DNA from: Cellulosimicrobium cellulans
GTDB taxonomy: Bacteria > Actinomycetota > Actinomycetes > Actinomycetales > Cellulomonadaceae
Direction of reading: 5' to 3'
Assembly (NCBI RefSeq): GCF_016907755.1
Contig: NZ_JAFBCN010000001.1
Span: forward strand, 62,001 to 126,000
DNA: 64,000 bases
Shown here: piece after piece, positions 23,573 to 31,712 of the stretch
Layout of the letters: every line of letters starts with the position of its first letter
How positions within the stretch are numbered: the stretch's first letter is position 1
The notes under the pieces: generated by a model
Seen by the model: only the letters and a program-made list of their open reading frames with translations
What the model was told of the DNA's origin: nothing
Database searches by the model: none
Program-made: the position numbers and the translations under genes

Positions 23573-25957
23573 TCAGGCGTTCACGTACGTCGCCAGGTGC
23601 TCGGCCGTGAGGGTGGATCGGGCCGCGACGAGGTCGGCCGGGGTGCCCTCGAAGACGACGCGACCGCCGTCGTGGCCGGCGCCCGGGCCGAGGTCGATGA
23701 TCCAGTCCGCGTGCGCCATGACCGCCTGGTGGTGCTCGATCACGATGACGGACTTGCCCGCGTCGACGATCCGGTCGAGCAGGCCGAGGAGGTTCTGCAC
23801 GTCGGCGAGGTGCAGGCCCGTCGTCGGCTCGTCGAGGACGATGACGCCGCCCTTGTCGCCCAGGTGGGTGGCGAGCTTGAGGCGCTGGCGCTCGCCGCCG
23901 GACAGCGTCGTGAGGGGCTGGCCGAGGCTCACGTACCCGAGGCCGACGTCGTCGAGCCGCTCGAGGATCGCCTTCGCCGCCGGGACCTTGGCCTCGCCCG
24001 ACGAGAAGAACTCGCGGGCCTTCGAGACCGGCAGGTCCAGCACGTCGGCGATGTTCAGCCCGCCGAGCGTGTAGTCGAGCACAGCGGCCTGGAAGCGGCG
24101 GCCACCGCAGTCCTCGCACGGGGTCGAGACGGTCTCCATGAAGCCGAGCTCGGTATAGATGACGCCCGCGCCCTTGCACTCGGGGCACGCGCCCTCGGAG
24201 TTCGCGCTGAACAGGGCGGGCTTGACGCCGTTGGCCTTCGCGAACGCCTTGCGGATCGGCTCCAGCAGGCTCGTGTAGGTGGCGGGGTTGCTCCGCCGCG
24301 ACCCGCGCACCGCGCCCTGGTCGATCGTCACGACGTCCTCGCGCCGCGACACCGACCCCTCGACGAGCGAGCTCTTGCCCGACCCCGCCACCCCGGTCAG
24401 GACGACGAGCACGCCGAGCGGGATGTCGACGTCCACGTCCTGGAGGTTGTGCGCGTCCGCGCCGCGGACCTCGAGCGTGCCCGACGGCGTCCGCACCGCG
24501 TCCTTGAGCGTCGCCCGGTCGTCGAGGTGGCGGCCGGTCACCGTGTCGCTCGCCCGGAGCCCGTCGACCGTGCCCTCGAACGTCACGTGCCCGCCGGCGG
24601 TGCCCGCGCCGGGGCCGAGGTCGACGACGTGGTCCGCGATCGTGATCGTCTCCGGCTTGTGCTCGACGACGAGGACGGTGTTGCCCTTGTCGCGCAGCTG
24701 GAGCAGGAGGCCGTTCATGCGGTCGATGTCGTGCGGGTGCAGGCCGATGGTCGGCTCGTCGAAGACGTAGGTGACGTCCGTGAGCGACGAGCCCAGGTGG
24801 CGCAGCATCTTGATGCGCTGCGACTCGCCGCCCGAGAGCGTGCCCGACGGCCGGTCGAGGCTGAGGTAGCCCAGCCCGAGCTCGACGAACGACGCGAGGT
24901 TGTCGCCGAGCGCGTTGACGACGGGCGCCATGTTCGGGTCGTCGAGGTCGCGGATCCACGCGGCGAGGTCGGTGATCTGCATCGCGCACAGGTCCGCGAT
25001 GTTGACGCCCCGGATCTTCGACGAGCGCGCCGACTCCGAGAGCCGCGTCCCGCCGCAGTCGGGGCACGGCGCGAAAGTCGCCGCGCGTTCGACGAACGCC
25101 CGGACGTGCGGCTGGAGCGAGTCGACGTCCTTGGAGAACATCGACTTCTGGATCTTGGGGATCAGGCCCTCGTACGTGACGTTGATGCCCATCGCCTTGA
25201 TCTTGGTGGGCTCCTTGTAGAGGAAGTCCTGCATCTGCTGCTCGGTGAACTCGCGGACCGGCCGGTCGCCCGGGAAGAACCCGGACTCGGCGAACCCGCG
25301 CACCATCCAGCCGTCGGCCGTGTACCCCGGGACCTTGATCGCTCCGTCGAGCAGGGACTTCGAGTCGTCGAAGATCTCCGTGAGGTCGAGGTCGGAGACG
25401 GAGCCGCGCCCCTCGCACCGCGGGCACATGCCGCCGTGGTAGATCGCGTTGCGGACGATCGTCTTCTCGCCCGTCGCCGACGTCATGATGCCGCTCGCCT
25501 TGCGCGCGGGGATGTTGAAGGAGAACGCCGTGGGCGGGCCGACCTGCGGCTCGCCGAACCGGCTGAACAGGACCCGCAGGATCGCGTTGGCGTCGGTCAC
25601 CGTGCCCACGGTGGAGCGCGGGTTCGCGCCCAGGCGCTCCTGGTCCACGACGATCGCCGTGGTCAGGCCCTCGAGGACGTCGACGTCGGGGCGGTCCAGC
25701 GTGGGCATGAACCCCTGCAGGAACGCCGGGTACGTCTCGTTGATGAGGCGCTGCGACTCCGCCGCGACCGTGTCGAACACGAGCGAGCTCTTGCCGGAGC
25801 CGGAGACCCCCGTGAACACCGTGAGGCGCCGCTTGGGGATCTCGACGCTCACGTCCTGGAGGTTGTTCGACCGTGCCCCCTGGACCCGGATGACGTCGTG
25901 CGCGTCGGGGTCCTGGGGTACCGAGGCCTGCGTTTGCGTCGTCGTTGCCGTGCTCAT
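23573..25957 (-). CDS. UvrA-like ABC ATPase (short, non-canonical excinuclease A paralogue)
   Basis: 794-residue UvrA-superfamily ATPase, shorter than housekeeping UvrA (about 950). Two cassettes: Walker A GVSGSGKSS (about residues 50-58) with signature LSGGESQRIK and VFDEPTIGLH; then GVAGSGKSS with LSGGERQRLK and VLDEPTTGLH. Zinc-finger CxxC pairs are present (CPRCEGRG, CPDCGGTR, CPECKGAG, CEDCGGRR). The length suggests loss of the UvrB-interaction region, as in the UvrA2/DrrC-type paralogues linked to tolerance of DNA-binding drugs. ATG 25957 follows GAGGAG at 6-nt spacing. It is not near uvrB or uvrC, which favours an accessory role. Confidence 0.85.
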   Translation of the reverse strand: MSTATTTQTQASVPQDPDAHDVIRVQGARSNNLQDVSVEIPKRRLTVFTGVSGSGKSSLVFDTVAAESQRLINETYPAFLQGFMPTLDRPDVDVLEGLTTAIVVDQERLGANPRSTVGTVTDANAILRVLFSRFGEPQVGPPTAFSFNIPARKASGIMTSATGEKTIVRNAIYHGGMCPRCEGRGSVSDLDLTEIFDDSKSLLDGAIKVPGYTADGWMVRGFAESGFFPGDRPVREFTEQQMQDFLYKEPTKIKAMGINVTYEGLIPKIQKSMFSKDVDSLQPHVRAFVERAATFAPCPDCGGTRLSESARSSKIRGVNIADLCAMQITDLAAWIRDLDDPNMAPVVNALGDNLASFVELGLGYLSLDRPSGTLSGGESQRIKMLRHLGSSLTDVTYVFDEPTIGLHPHDIDRMNGLLLQLRDKGNTVLVVEHKPETITIADHVVDLGPGAGTAGGHVTFEGTVDGLRASDTVTGRHLDDRATLKDAVRTPSGTLEVRGADAHNLQDVDVDIPLGVLVVLTGVAGSGKSSLVEGSVSRREDVVTIDQGAVRGSRRSNPATYTSLLEPIRKAFAKANGVKPALFSANSEGACPECKGAGVIYTELGFMETVSTPCEDCGGRRFQAAVLDYTLGGLNIADVLDLPVSKAREFFSSGEAKVPAAKAILERLDDVGLGYVSLGQPLTTLSGGERQRLKLATHLGDKGGVIVLDEPTTGLHLADVQNLLGLLDRIVDAGKSVIVIEHHQAVMAHADWIIDLGPGAGHDGGRVVFEGTPADLVAARSTLTAEHLATYVNA

Positions 25958-26144
25958 CGTGTCTCCTCGTCGTCGTGCCTCGTCGCGCGGCCCCCGCTGG
26001 TCCGGTGGACGGGCCGGTCGACGGCGCCGGCCGCCCGGCCTTCGCAGCCCGGTGAAAGTCTGCCCGAGCAGTGGTCGGTTCGGCGCGTGGTCTCTCCCGC
26101 GCCGCGCGGCCGCCCCGTGTCAGGACCGTCCCCGCGGGCGCGAC

Positions 26145-26618
26145 TCATCGCGGCGTCAGCCGCACGAGCGGGTACTGCCGCTCGGCCTTGCCCTGGTACT
26201 TGGCGATCCGCGGCTGCGCCGTCGCGACGCGCTGCCACGCGCGCTCCCGGTCCGCGCCGTCGAGCTCGTGCGGCGACGCCGGGACGGGCGCCCGCCCGGG
26301 CAGCTCGATCGCGACGTCGTCGGGGTGGGCCGCGAGGTTGGCGTGCCAGTCCGGGTTGCGGCTGCCGCCTCCCGAGGCCACGACGAGGACGGCGTCGCCC
26401 TCGTCCGGCAGCCACATGAGCGGCGTCTCGCGCGGCGCGCCGCTGCGGCGACCGACCGTGTGCAGCACGAGGACGTCCATCCCCATGAACGTGGCCTTGC
26501 CGCCCCGGACCTTGCGCACGAGCCGCGCGTTCGAGCGGCGCTGCATCCAGCGCGAGAACCGTCCCGGCGTCCCCGGGGTGCGGCCCGCGCCGTTCGTCGT
26601 CCGTCCTTCGGTGCTCAT
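26145..26618 (-). CDS. Deazaflavin (F420)-dependent nitroreductase-family protein
   Basis: 157 residues of the Ddn-like split-barrel family, which use reduced F420 to reduce quinones, nitro compounds or aflatoxin-like lactones. Diagnostic segments: VLVLHTVGRRSGAPRETPLM (about 49-68), VVASGGGSRNPDWHANLAAHP (about 77-97) and the C-terminal PRIAKYQGKAERQYPLVRL. The 40-residue basic N-terminus (GRFSRWMQRRSNARLVRK) is typical and may associate with membranes. A strong CAGGAGGAGC ribosome-binding site precedes ATG 26618. Substrate unknown. Its presence implies that the host makes F420. Confidence 0.85.
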   Translation of the reverse strand: MSTEGRTTNGAGRTPGTPGRFSRWMQRRSNARLVRKVRGGKATFMGMDVLVLHTVGRRSGAPRETPLMWLPDEGDAVLVVASGGGSRNPDWHANLAAHPDDVAIELPGRAPVPASPHELDGADRERAWQRVATAQPRIAKYQGKAERQYPLVRLTPR

Positions 26619-26686
26619 CGTCCTGCTCCTCCTGAGTCGGTCCAGCCCTACCTGGCGTGCCGCGTCGGTCGCGGCCGCCCGTCCGG

Positions 26687-26722
26687 GCCGTCGTCCCCGC
26701 CGTGACGACCGGGGACGACGGC
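26687..26722 (-). terminator. Perfect 12-bp terminator hairpin
   Basis: GCCGTCGTCCCC and GGGGACGACGGC are exact complements around a 12-nt loop, just beyond the 3' end of the ABM-domain gene. Confidence 0.7.
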
Positions 26723-26727
26723 GGTCC

Positions 26728-27018
26728 TCACCGCTCGTCCAGCACCTCGCCGTCGAGCGCCTCGTGGTCGGTGGTGAGGCCGAGCGTCGCCCCGACGAGC
26801 GGGACGTCGCGCGCGGCCTGCGCCGCCGTCTGCATCGCGGCGGCCGAGTCCCACCGCCAGATGTCGAGGTACGACCCGTCCTCCAGCCGGACGAGCGTGG
26901 CCGCGGTGAACGCGGGGTTCGCCGCGCGCAGCCCCTGGATCAGCGCGCTGCGCTGCTCGAGCATCTGGGCCAGCCGGCCCGTCTCCACCGTGTACCGGTG
27001 CGTCCTGACGACGGCCAT
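26728..27018 (-). CDS. Small antibiotic-biosynthesis-monooxygenase-like protein
   Basis: 96 residues with the dimeric alpha+beta-barrel (ABM) pattern: strand RTHRYTVETGR, helix LAQMLEQRSALIQGLRAANP, strand TLVRLEDGSYLDIWRWDS, helix AAMQTAAQAARDVP, closing with a short acidic tail. ABM proteins include cofactor-free quinol oxygenases and small-molecule-binding proteins; no catalytic residue is certain here. ATG 27018 has GGGAGGAG upstream. It is divergent from a LysR regulator across a 132-nt gap with an inverted repeat, so it is the likely LysR target. Confidence 0.65.
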   Translation of the reverse strand: MAVVRTHRYTVETGRLAQMLEQRSALIQGLRAANPAFTAATLVRLEDGSYLDIWRWDSAAAMQTAAQAARDVPLVGATLGLTTDHEALDGEVLDER

Positions 27019-27104
27019 GGTCGTCTCCTCCCGATCGCGCCCGGCGCCTCTCGCCGTGCCCTTCCAGGCTCGGGCCGGGGGGCCGCGCGAACAACGGCCG
27101 ATCC

Positions 27105-27120
27105 CGCAACGGTGGTTGCG
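27105..27120. promoter_or_regulatory. Inverted repeat in the LysR/ABM intergenic region
   Basis: CGCAAC-GGTG-GTTGCG is a perfect 6-bp inverted repeat, 30 nt upstream of the LysR GTG. It sits within a wider symmetry (GCGCGAACAAC ... GTTGCGCGC). Placement fits a LysR autoregulatory site. Confidence 0.4.
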
Positions 27121-27150
27121 CGCGGGGTTAACGAACGCGACGATCGTCAG

Positions 27151-28071
27151 GTGGAGCTGCGCGACATCGAGATCTTCCTGACGCTCGCCGAGGAGCTGCA
27201 CTTCGGGCGCACGGCAGAGCGCCTGCACGTGTCCGCGCCCCGGGTGAGCCAGGCGATCGCCAAGCAGGAGCGCCGGATCGGCGCGCCCCTGTTCGAGCGC
27301 ACCAGCCGGCGCGTCACGCTCACGCCCCTCGGGGAGCAGCTCCGCGCCGACCTCGAGGCCGGGTACCGCCGGATCCTCGAGGGCGTCGAGTCCGCCGCGA
27401 GCACCGCGCGGGCCGCGCGCGAGACCCTGACGTTCGGCGTCATGGGACCCCTGTGGCAGGAGCTCGCCCCCGTCACGGCGCTGTTCCGCGCCCGCAACCC
27501 GCACGTCGACCTGCGCATGCGCGAGGTCCGCATCGACGAGCCCTTCCGCCTGCTGCGCGACGGCGAGGTCGACGTCGCGCTCCTGTGGCTGCCCGTCGAG
27601 GAGAAGGACCTCGCCGTGGGCCCGGTGACGTTCACCGAGCCGATCGTGCTCGCCGTCGGGCGGACGCACCCGCTCGCCACGCGCTCGTCGGTGTCCGTCG
27701 CGGAGCTGGCCGACGAGAACGTCCTCCCGTCCGGGCTGCCCGTCCCCGACTACTGGGAGGACGCCGTCAGCCCCGTCCCCCGCAGCGAGCCCGACCGCGG
27801 CGGCACCGCCCCGACGCGCGAGGAGGTGCTGTGGCGCGTCATGTCCGGCGACGGCGTCGCCGTCGCGTGCGCCCAGGGCATCCGCTACCTCGAGCGCTCG
27901 GACGTGGCCTACGTGCCGCTCGACGAGCGGCCCGTGCTGCGCTGGGGGCTCGTCCGGCGCGCCGGGCCGATCCCCCCGCTCGTCGCCGAGTTCTCCCAGG
28001 TCGCGGCCGAGCTCGGGCCGCTCGCGCTCACGTTCGACCTCGAGGCCGCGGGGTCGAGCGGCCGGGTCTGA
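27151..28071 (+). CDS. LysR-family transcriptional regulator
   Basis: 306-residue LTTR. The winged HTH is at residues 1-60 (LRDIEIFLTLAEELHFGRTA, then RVSQAIAKQERRIGAPLFER) and the periplasmic-binding-like effector domain at about 88-295 (LTFGVMGPLWQELAPVTALF; GEVDVALLWLP; EPIVLAVGRTHPLA). The domain order and length are standard. GTG 27151 has GACGAT 6 nt upstream and no ribosome-binding site. It is divergent from the ABM-domain gene, a common LTTR target layout. The effector is unknown. Confidence 0.88.
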   Translation: MELRDIEIFLTLAEELHFGRTAERLHVSAPRVSQAIAKQERRIGAPLFERTSRRVTLTPLGEQLRADLEAGYRRILEGVESAASTARAARETLTFGVMGPLWQELAPVTALFRARNPHVDLRMREVRIDEPFRLLRDGEVDVALLWLPVEEKDLAVGPVTFTEPIVLAVGRTHPLATRSSVSVAELADENVLPSGLPVPDYWEDAVSPVPRSEPDRGGTAPTREEVLWRVMSGDGVAVACAQGIRYLERSDVAYVPLDERPVLRWGLVRRAGPIPPLVAEFSQVAAELGPLALTFDLEAAGSSGRV

Positions 28072-28077
28072 CGACCC

Positions 28078-28488
28078 TCAGCGGCGCTGCTGGATCCGGA
28101 TCTCGTTGCCCGCCGGGTCGCGGAACGCGCAGTCGCGGACGCCGTAGGGCTGGTCGATCGGCTCCTGCACGACCTCTGCGCCCGCCGCCTCGATCCGCGC
28201 GAACGTCTCGTCGACGTCAGGGGTCGCGAGATTCACGCCGAAGTAGGCGCCCTTCGCGACGATCTCCAGGAGCGCGCGCTTGTCGTCGTCGCTGAGGCCC
28301 GGCGTCGCGGCCGGCGGGTGCAGCACGATCGCGGTGTCCGGCTGGTCGGCCGGGCCCACGGTGATCCACCGCATCCCCTCGTACCCGACGTCGTTGCGGA
28401 TCTCGAAGCCGAGGACGTCGCGGTAGAAGGCCAGCGACGCGTCGGGGTCGGTCTGGGGCAGGAAGCTGGAGTTGATGGTGAGGTTCAT
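28078..28488 (-). CDS. VOC-family (glyoxalase/bleomycin-resistance-like) protein
   Basis: 136 residues, one full VOC unit of paired beta-alpha-beta-beta-beta modules: SSFLPQTDPDASLAFYRDVLGFE, RWITVGPADQPDTAIVLHPP, then GVNLATPDVDETFARIEAAGAEV and the closing YGVRDCAFRDPAGNEIRIQ (metal-site Glu in the last strand). Close relatives are often annotated as glyoxalase-like with unknown substrate. TAGCGT 7 nt before ATG 28488 suggests its own leaderless transcript, although the AraC-type gene ends only 10 nt upstream on the same strand. Confidence 0.82.
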   Translation of the reverse strand: MNLTINSSFLPQTDPDASLAFYRDVLGFEIRNDVGYEGMRWITVGPADQPDTAIVLHPPAATPGLSDDDKRALLEIVAKGAYFGVNLATPDVDETFARIEAAGAEVVQEPIDQPYGVRDCAFRDPAGNEIRIQQRR

Positions 28489-28498
28489 GGGATCGACG

Positions 28499-29086
28499 CT
28501 AGGCGCGTCGCCCGGCCCGCGCTTCTCGATTCCTGACCGGTCGCGTAACCCGTCGCGCGACGCACGCCGGTAGCCCGTCGAGCCGCTCCGCCCCGGGGTC
28601 GGTGCCCGTCCCGTCCGGACGCGCCCGCCCGGTGTCGGTCGCTGTGTCGGCCCGTGTGTCGGCCCCGATGCCGCGCGACGCGGCCGCCCCGGCCCTCTGG
28701 GACTCCGCGGGCGCCGGGGACACGGCGTCGGACTCCGCCGCACGACGTCGGTAGACGCTCGGCGGCACGCCGACGAGCTCGGTGAAGCGCGTGCTGAACG
28801 TCCCGAGCGACGAGCACCCGACCGCGAAGCAGACGTCCGTGACGCTCAGGTCGCCGCGACGCAGCAGCGCCTTCGCGCGCTCGATGCGCCGCGTCATGAG
28901 GTACGCGTACACCGACTCGCCGTACGCGGCCTTGAACTCGCGGCTCAGGTGCCCCGCCGACACGTGCACGCCGGCCGCGAGCGCCGCGACGTCGAGGGGC
29001 TGCGCGTACTCGCGGTCGATCCGGTCCCGGACGCGCCGCAGCCGCGCGAGGTCGCGCAGGCGCTGGTCGTCGGGGAGGGTCGTCAC
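28499..29086 (-). CDS. AraC-family transcriptional regulator
   Basis: 195 residues with the DNA-binding domain at the N-terminal end (about residues 15-115). Two HTHs are visible: DVAALAAGVHVSAGHLSREF and VTDVCFAVGCSSLGTFSTRF, then FTELVGVPPSVYRRR. The last 75 residues are Ala/Arg/Thr-rich low complexity with no recognisable ligand domain. AraC proteins of this short type often control a neighbouring VOC gene, which here starts 10 nt after its stop. GTG at 29086 is preferred; CACGAT lies 6 nt upstream. It is divergent from the IclR gene 34 nt away. Confidence 0.8.
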   Translation of the reverse strand: MTTLPDDQRLRDLARLRRVRDRIDREYAQPLDVAALAAGVHVSAGHLSREFKAAYGESVYAYLMTRRIERAKALLRRGDLSVTDVCFAVGCSSLGTFSTRFTELVGVPPSVYRRRAAESDAVSPAPAESQRAGAAASRGIGADTRADTATDTGRARPDGTGTDPGAERLDGLPACVARRVTRPVRNREARAGRRA

Positions 29087-29120
29087 GCCTCGATCGTGCC
29101 ACGCGCCTACCGTGGTCTCC

Positions 29121-29882
29121 ATGCCGAGCGACGTCCCCGCCGCGCGCCAGGCCGTCCGCGTGCTCACGTACCTCGCCGCGCAGGCCGGCCCGTCGCCCGC
29201 GGCCGCCGTCGCGCAGGGCCTCGGGCTCCCTCGCTCGACCGTCTACCACCTGCTGTCCGTCCTCGTCGACGAGGGGTTCGTGACGCACCTCCCCGAGGAG
29301 CACCGGTACGGGCTCGGCACGGCGTCGCTCGCGCTCGGGTCCGCGTACGCGCGCCAGGCGCCGCTCGCCCGGCTCGCGCGGCCCGTCGTCGCGCGCCTCG
29401 TCGAGTCCACCGGCGAGAGCGCCCACCTCGCCGTCCTCAACGGGCGCGAGGTCCTCTACCTCGTCGAGCAGCGCGCACCGCGCCGCCCCACGCTCGTGAC
29501 CGACGTCGACGTCCGCCTCCCCGCCCACCTCACCGCGAGCGGACGCGCCGTCCTCGCGGGCCTGCCCGCCGCCCAGGTCCGCGCACTGTTCCCCAGCGCC
29601 GCCGCGTTCGCCGACCGCACCGGCGTCGGACCGCAGTCCCTCAGCGCCCTGCTCGAGATCCTGCGCGGCGTCCGACGGCGCGGCTGGGCCGAGGAGGACG
29701 GCGAGGTCACGCCTGGTCTCGCGTCCGTCGCCCATGCGGCGGTGGACCACACCGGCCTCCCCGTCGCCGGCATCGCCCTGACGTTCTGGGCCGACGACGC
29801 GCCGCCCGCCCGCCGCGCCGAGCTCGCCGCCGCCGTCGGCCGCGCCGCCACCGAGGTCAGCCGCCGCCTCGGCGCGAGGTAG
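29121..29882 (+). CDS. IclR-family transcriptional regulator
   Basis: 253 residues. The N-terminal winged HTH is at about residues 5-65 (RVLTYLAAQ; GLGLPRSTVYHLLSVLVDEG) and the IclR effector domain at about 80-250 (LVESTGESAHLAVLNGREVL; VRLPAHLTASGRAVLAGLP; GVRRRGWAEEDGEVTPGLAS). This is the full-length, normal arrangement. TACCGT lies 7 nt before ATG 29121, so it is probably leaderless. No adjacent catabolic operon identifies its target; the hut operon lies 5.7 kb away. Confidence 0.88.
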   Translation: MPSDVPAARQAVRVLTYLAAQAGPSPAAAVAQGLGLPRSTVYHLLSVLVDEGFVTHLPEEHRYGLGTASLALGSAYARQAPLARLARPVVARLVESTGESAHLAVLNGREVLYLVEQRAPRRPTLVTDVDVRLPAHLTASGRAVLAGLPAAQVRALFPSAAAFADRTGVGPQSLSALLEILRGVRRRGWAEEDGEVTPGLASVAHAAVDHTGLPVAGIALTFWADDAPPARRAELAAAVGRAATEVSRRLGAR

Positions 29883-29905
29883 AGGCCTACCAGGGCTCTA
29901 CCTCG
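29875..29905 (+). terminator. Hairpin at the IclR stop codon
   Basis: CGAGGTAGAG (29875-29884) and CTCTACCTCG (29896-29905) pair perfectly. The stop TAG lies inside the left arm. The GAGGTAGAG core recurs in the hutG/hutI hairpin. Confidence 0.6.
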
Positions 29906-29937
29906 GCGGTCGGGTGCTCTCGTGGGTGGCGCGGGCG

Positions 29938-29966
29938 TTGCGTTCAATGGTCGTCCGGACTAGATT
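29938..29966 (+). promoter_or_regulatory. Promoter of the metal ABC importer operon
   Basis: TTGCGT (29938-29943) and TAGATT (29961-29966) are spaced by 17 nt, a sigma-70-type promoter. The GTG start begins 8 nt after the -10 hexamer, so transcription should begin at or next to it. Confidence 0.6.
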
Positions 29967-29973
29967 CTTCGGT

Positions 29974-30951
29974 GTGCCGAACTTTGCTTCCCGGGTGACC
30001 GGAGGATCCCTCGTTCGTGCGGCCGTCGCGGCCGGGGTGGCCGCGCTCGCCGTCGCGGGGTGCTCCGCCGGGACCGACGCCGGGGGCGGGGCGACCGTCG
30101 ACGACGGGCGGCCTGTCGTCCTGACGACGTTCACCGTGCTCGCGGACATGGCGCAGAACGTCGCGGGCGACCACCTGCGCGTCGAGTCGATCACCAAGGT
30201 GGGCGCAGAGATCCACGGCTACGAGCCGACGCCGGGCGACCTCCGGAGGGCGGCGGACGCGGACCTGATCCTCGACAACGGCATGGGCCTCGAGGCGTGG
30301 TTCGGGCGGTTCGTCGACGGGCTGGACGTGCCGCACGTCGTCGTCAGCGAGGGCGTCGACCCGATCGCGCTCGGTGACGACACCGCCGAGGAGTACCGCG
30401 GCAAGGACAACCCGCACGCGTGGATGTCGCCCGTGAACGGCCGGCTCTACGCGCAGAACATGGCCGACGCGTTCGCCGAGCTCGACCCGGCGCACGCGGA
30501 CGACTACGCGGCGAACGCCGCGGCCTACTCGGCCGAGCTCGCCGCGGTGCACGACGAGCTGACCGACGCGCTCGACGCGCTCCCGGAGGGTCACCGCGCG
30601 CTCGTCTCGTGCGAGGGCGCGTTCTCCTACCTCGCGCGCGACGCGGGCCTCGCCGAGCAGTACCTGTGGGCGGTCAACGCGGAGCAGCAGGCGACTCCGC
30701 GGTCCGTGGTCGGCGCGATCGAGTTCGTCGAGGAGCACGACGTCCCGGCGGTGTTCTGCGAGTCCACCGTCTCGGACAAGGCGATGCGGCAGGTGGCGCT
30801 GGAGTCCGGGGCGGCGTTCGGCGGCACGCTCTACGTCGACTCGCTCTCGGAGCCCGGCGGCCCCGTGCCGACGTACCTCGACCTCCTGCGGCACGACACG
30901 GAGACCATCGTCGCGGGCCTCGCCGGGACGACGGCGGAGGGCGACGCGTGA
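29974..30951 (+). CDS. Metal ABC transporter substrate-binding lipoprotein (Mn/Zn/Fe type)
   Basis: 325-residue cluster A-I (ZnuA/PsaA/SitA-like) binding protein. Lipoprotein signal with the lipobox VAGC near residue 29. Metal-ligand regions: GAEIHGYEPTPGDLRRAADA (first His), NPHAWMSPVNGRLYAQN (second His), VSCEGAFSYLARDAGL (third site carried by Glu rather than the zinc-type His) and FCESTVSDKAM with YVDSLSEPGGPVPTYLDL (final Asp). The ligand set His-His-Glu-Asp favours manganese (or iron) over zinc, by family knowledge. GTG 29974 is chosen from promoter placement; GTG 29995 and ATG 29947 are in frame. First gene of a three-gene operon. Confidence 0.85.
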   Translation: MPNFASRVTGGSLVRAAVAAGVAALAVAGCSAGTDAGGGATVDDGRPVVLTTFTVLADMAQNVAGDHLRVESITKVGAEIHGYEPTPGDLRRAADADLILDNGMGLEAWFGRFVDGLDVPHVVVSEGVDPIALGDDTAEEYRGKDNPHAWMSPVNGRLYAQNMADAFAELDPAHADDYAANAAAYSAELAAVHDELTDALDALPEGHRALVSCEGAFSYLARDAGLAEQYLWAVNAEQQATPRSVVGAIEFVEEHDVPAVFCESTVSDKAMRQVALESGAAFGGTLYVDSLSEPGGPVPTYLDLLRHDTETIVAGLAGTTAEGDA

Positions 30952-31712
30952 CGCCGGGCGAGCGGACGCCGTCGGTCACGCCCGCGATCGACGTGCGCGA
31001 CCTCACGGTCCACTACGGCGACGTGCTCGCGCTCGACGGCGCGACCCTCGCCCTGGGGTCGGCGGGAGGGCCGGGCACCGTGTGCGGGCTCGTGGGCATG
31101 AACGGCTCGGGCAAGTCGACGCTGTTCAAGGCGGTCATGGGCATGGTCCGCCCGGACCGCGGGACCGTCCTGGTCGACGGCGCGCCGCCCGCGCGCGCCC
31201 GGCGCGCCCAGGCCGTCGGGTACGTCCCGCAGAGCGAGGACGTCGACTGGGCGTTCCCGCTGAGCGTGCGTGACGTCGTCATGACCGGCCGCTACGGCTA
31301 CCAGGGGTTCACGCGGCGCACGCGCCCCGCCGACCGGGAGGCCGTCGCGCACGCGCTGGAGCGCGTCGAGCTGACCGACCTCGCGGACCGCCAGATCGGC
31401 GCGCTCTCCGGCGGGCAGCGCAAGCGAGCGTTCGTCGCGCGCGGGCTCGCCCAGGGCGCCACCATCCTCCTGCTCGACGAGCCGTTCGCCGGTGTCGACA
31501 AGCGCACCGAGGCCACGATCACCGCGCTGCTCCGCGAGCTCGCGGCGGCCGGGGCGACCGTCCTCGTCTCGACCCACGACCTGCACGCCCTGCCCGAGCT
31601 CGCGGACGAGGCGGTGCTGCTCCAGCGGCGCGTGCTCCTGCACTCGACGCCGGACGAGGTCCTGCGGCCCGAGAACCTCGCGCTCGCGTTCGGTGTGGAG
31701 GTGGCGCCGTGA
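30948..31712 (+). CDS. Metal ABC transporter ATP-binding protein
   Basis: 254-residue ATPase of a MntB/SitB-like importer. Walker A GLVGMNGSGKST (about residues 45-56), Q-loop YVPQSEDVDWAFPLSVRDVV, signature LSGGQRKR, Walker B ILLLDEPFAGVD and H-loop STHDLH. The Q-loop sequence with DVDWAFP is characteristic of Mn/Zn importers. GTG 30948 overlaps the upstream stop codon (GTGA), so expression is coupled, and it overlaps the permease start by 4 nt. Confidence 0.92.
   Translation: MTPGERTPSVTPAIDVRDLTVHYGDVLALDGATLALGSAGGPGTVCGLVGMNGSGKSTLFKAVMGMVRPDRGTVLVDGAPPARARRAQAVGYVPQSEDVDWAFPLSVRDVVMTGRYGYQGFTRRTRPADREAVAHALERVELTDLADRQIGALSGGQRKRAFVARGLAQGATILLLDEPFAGVDKRTEATITALLRELAAAGATVLVSTHDLHALPELADEAVLLQRRVLLHSTPDEVLRPENLALAFGVEVAP

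Noticed and set aside
22055-26419. 1454-residue plus-strand frame opposite hutH and the UvrA-like gene
   Set aside because: Shadow of two well-supported minus-strand genes; composition is Arg/Gly/His-rich without motifs.
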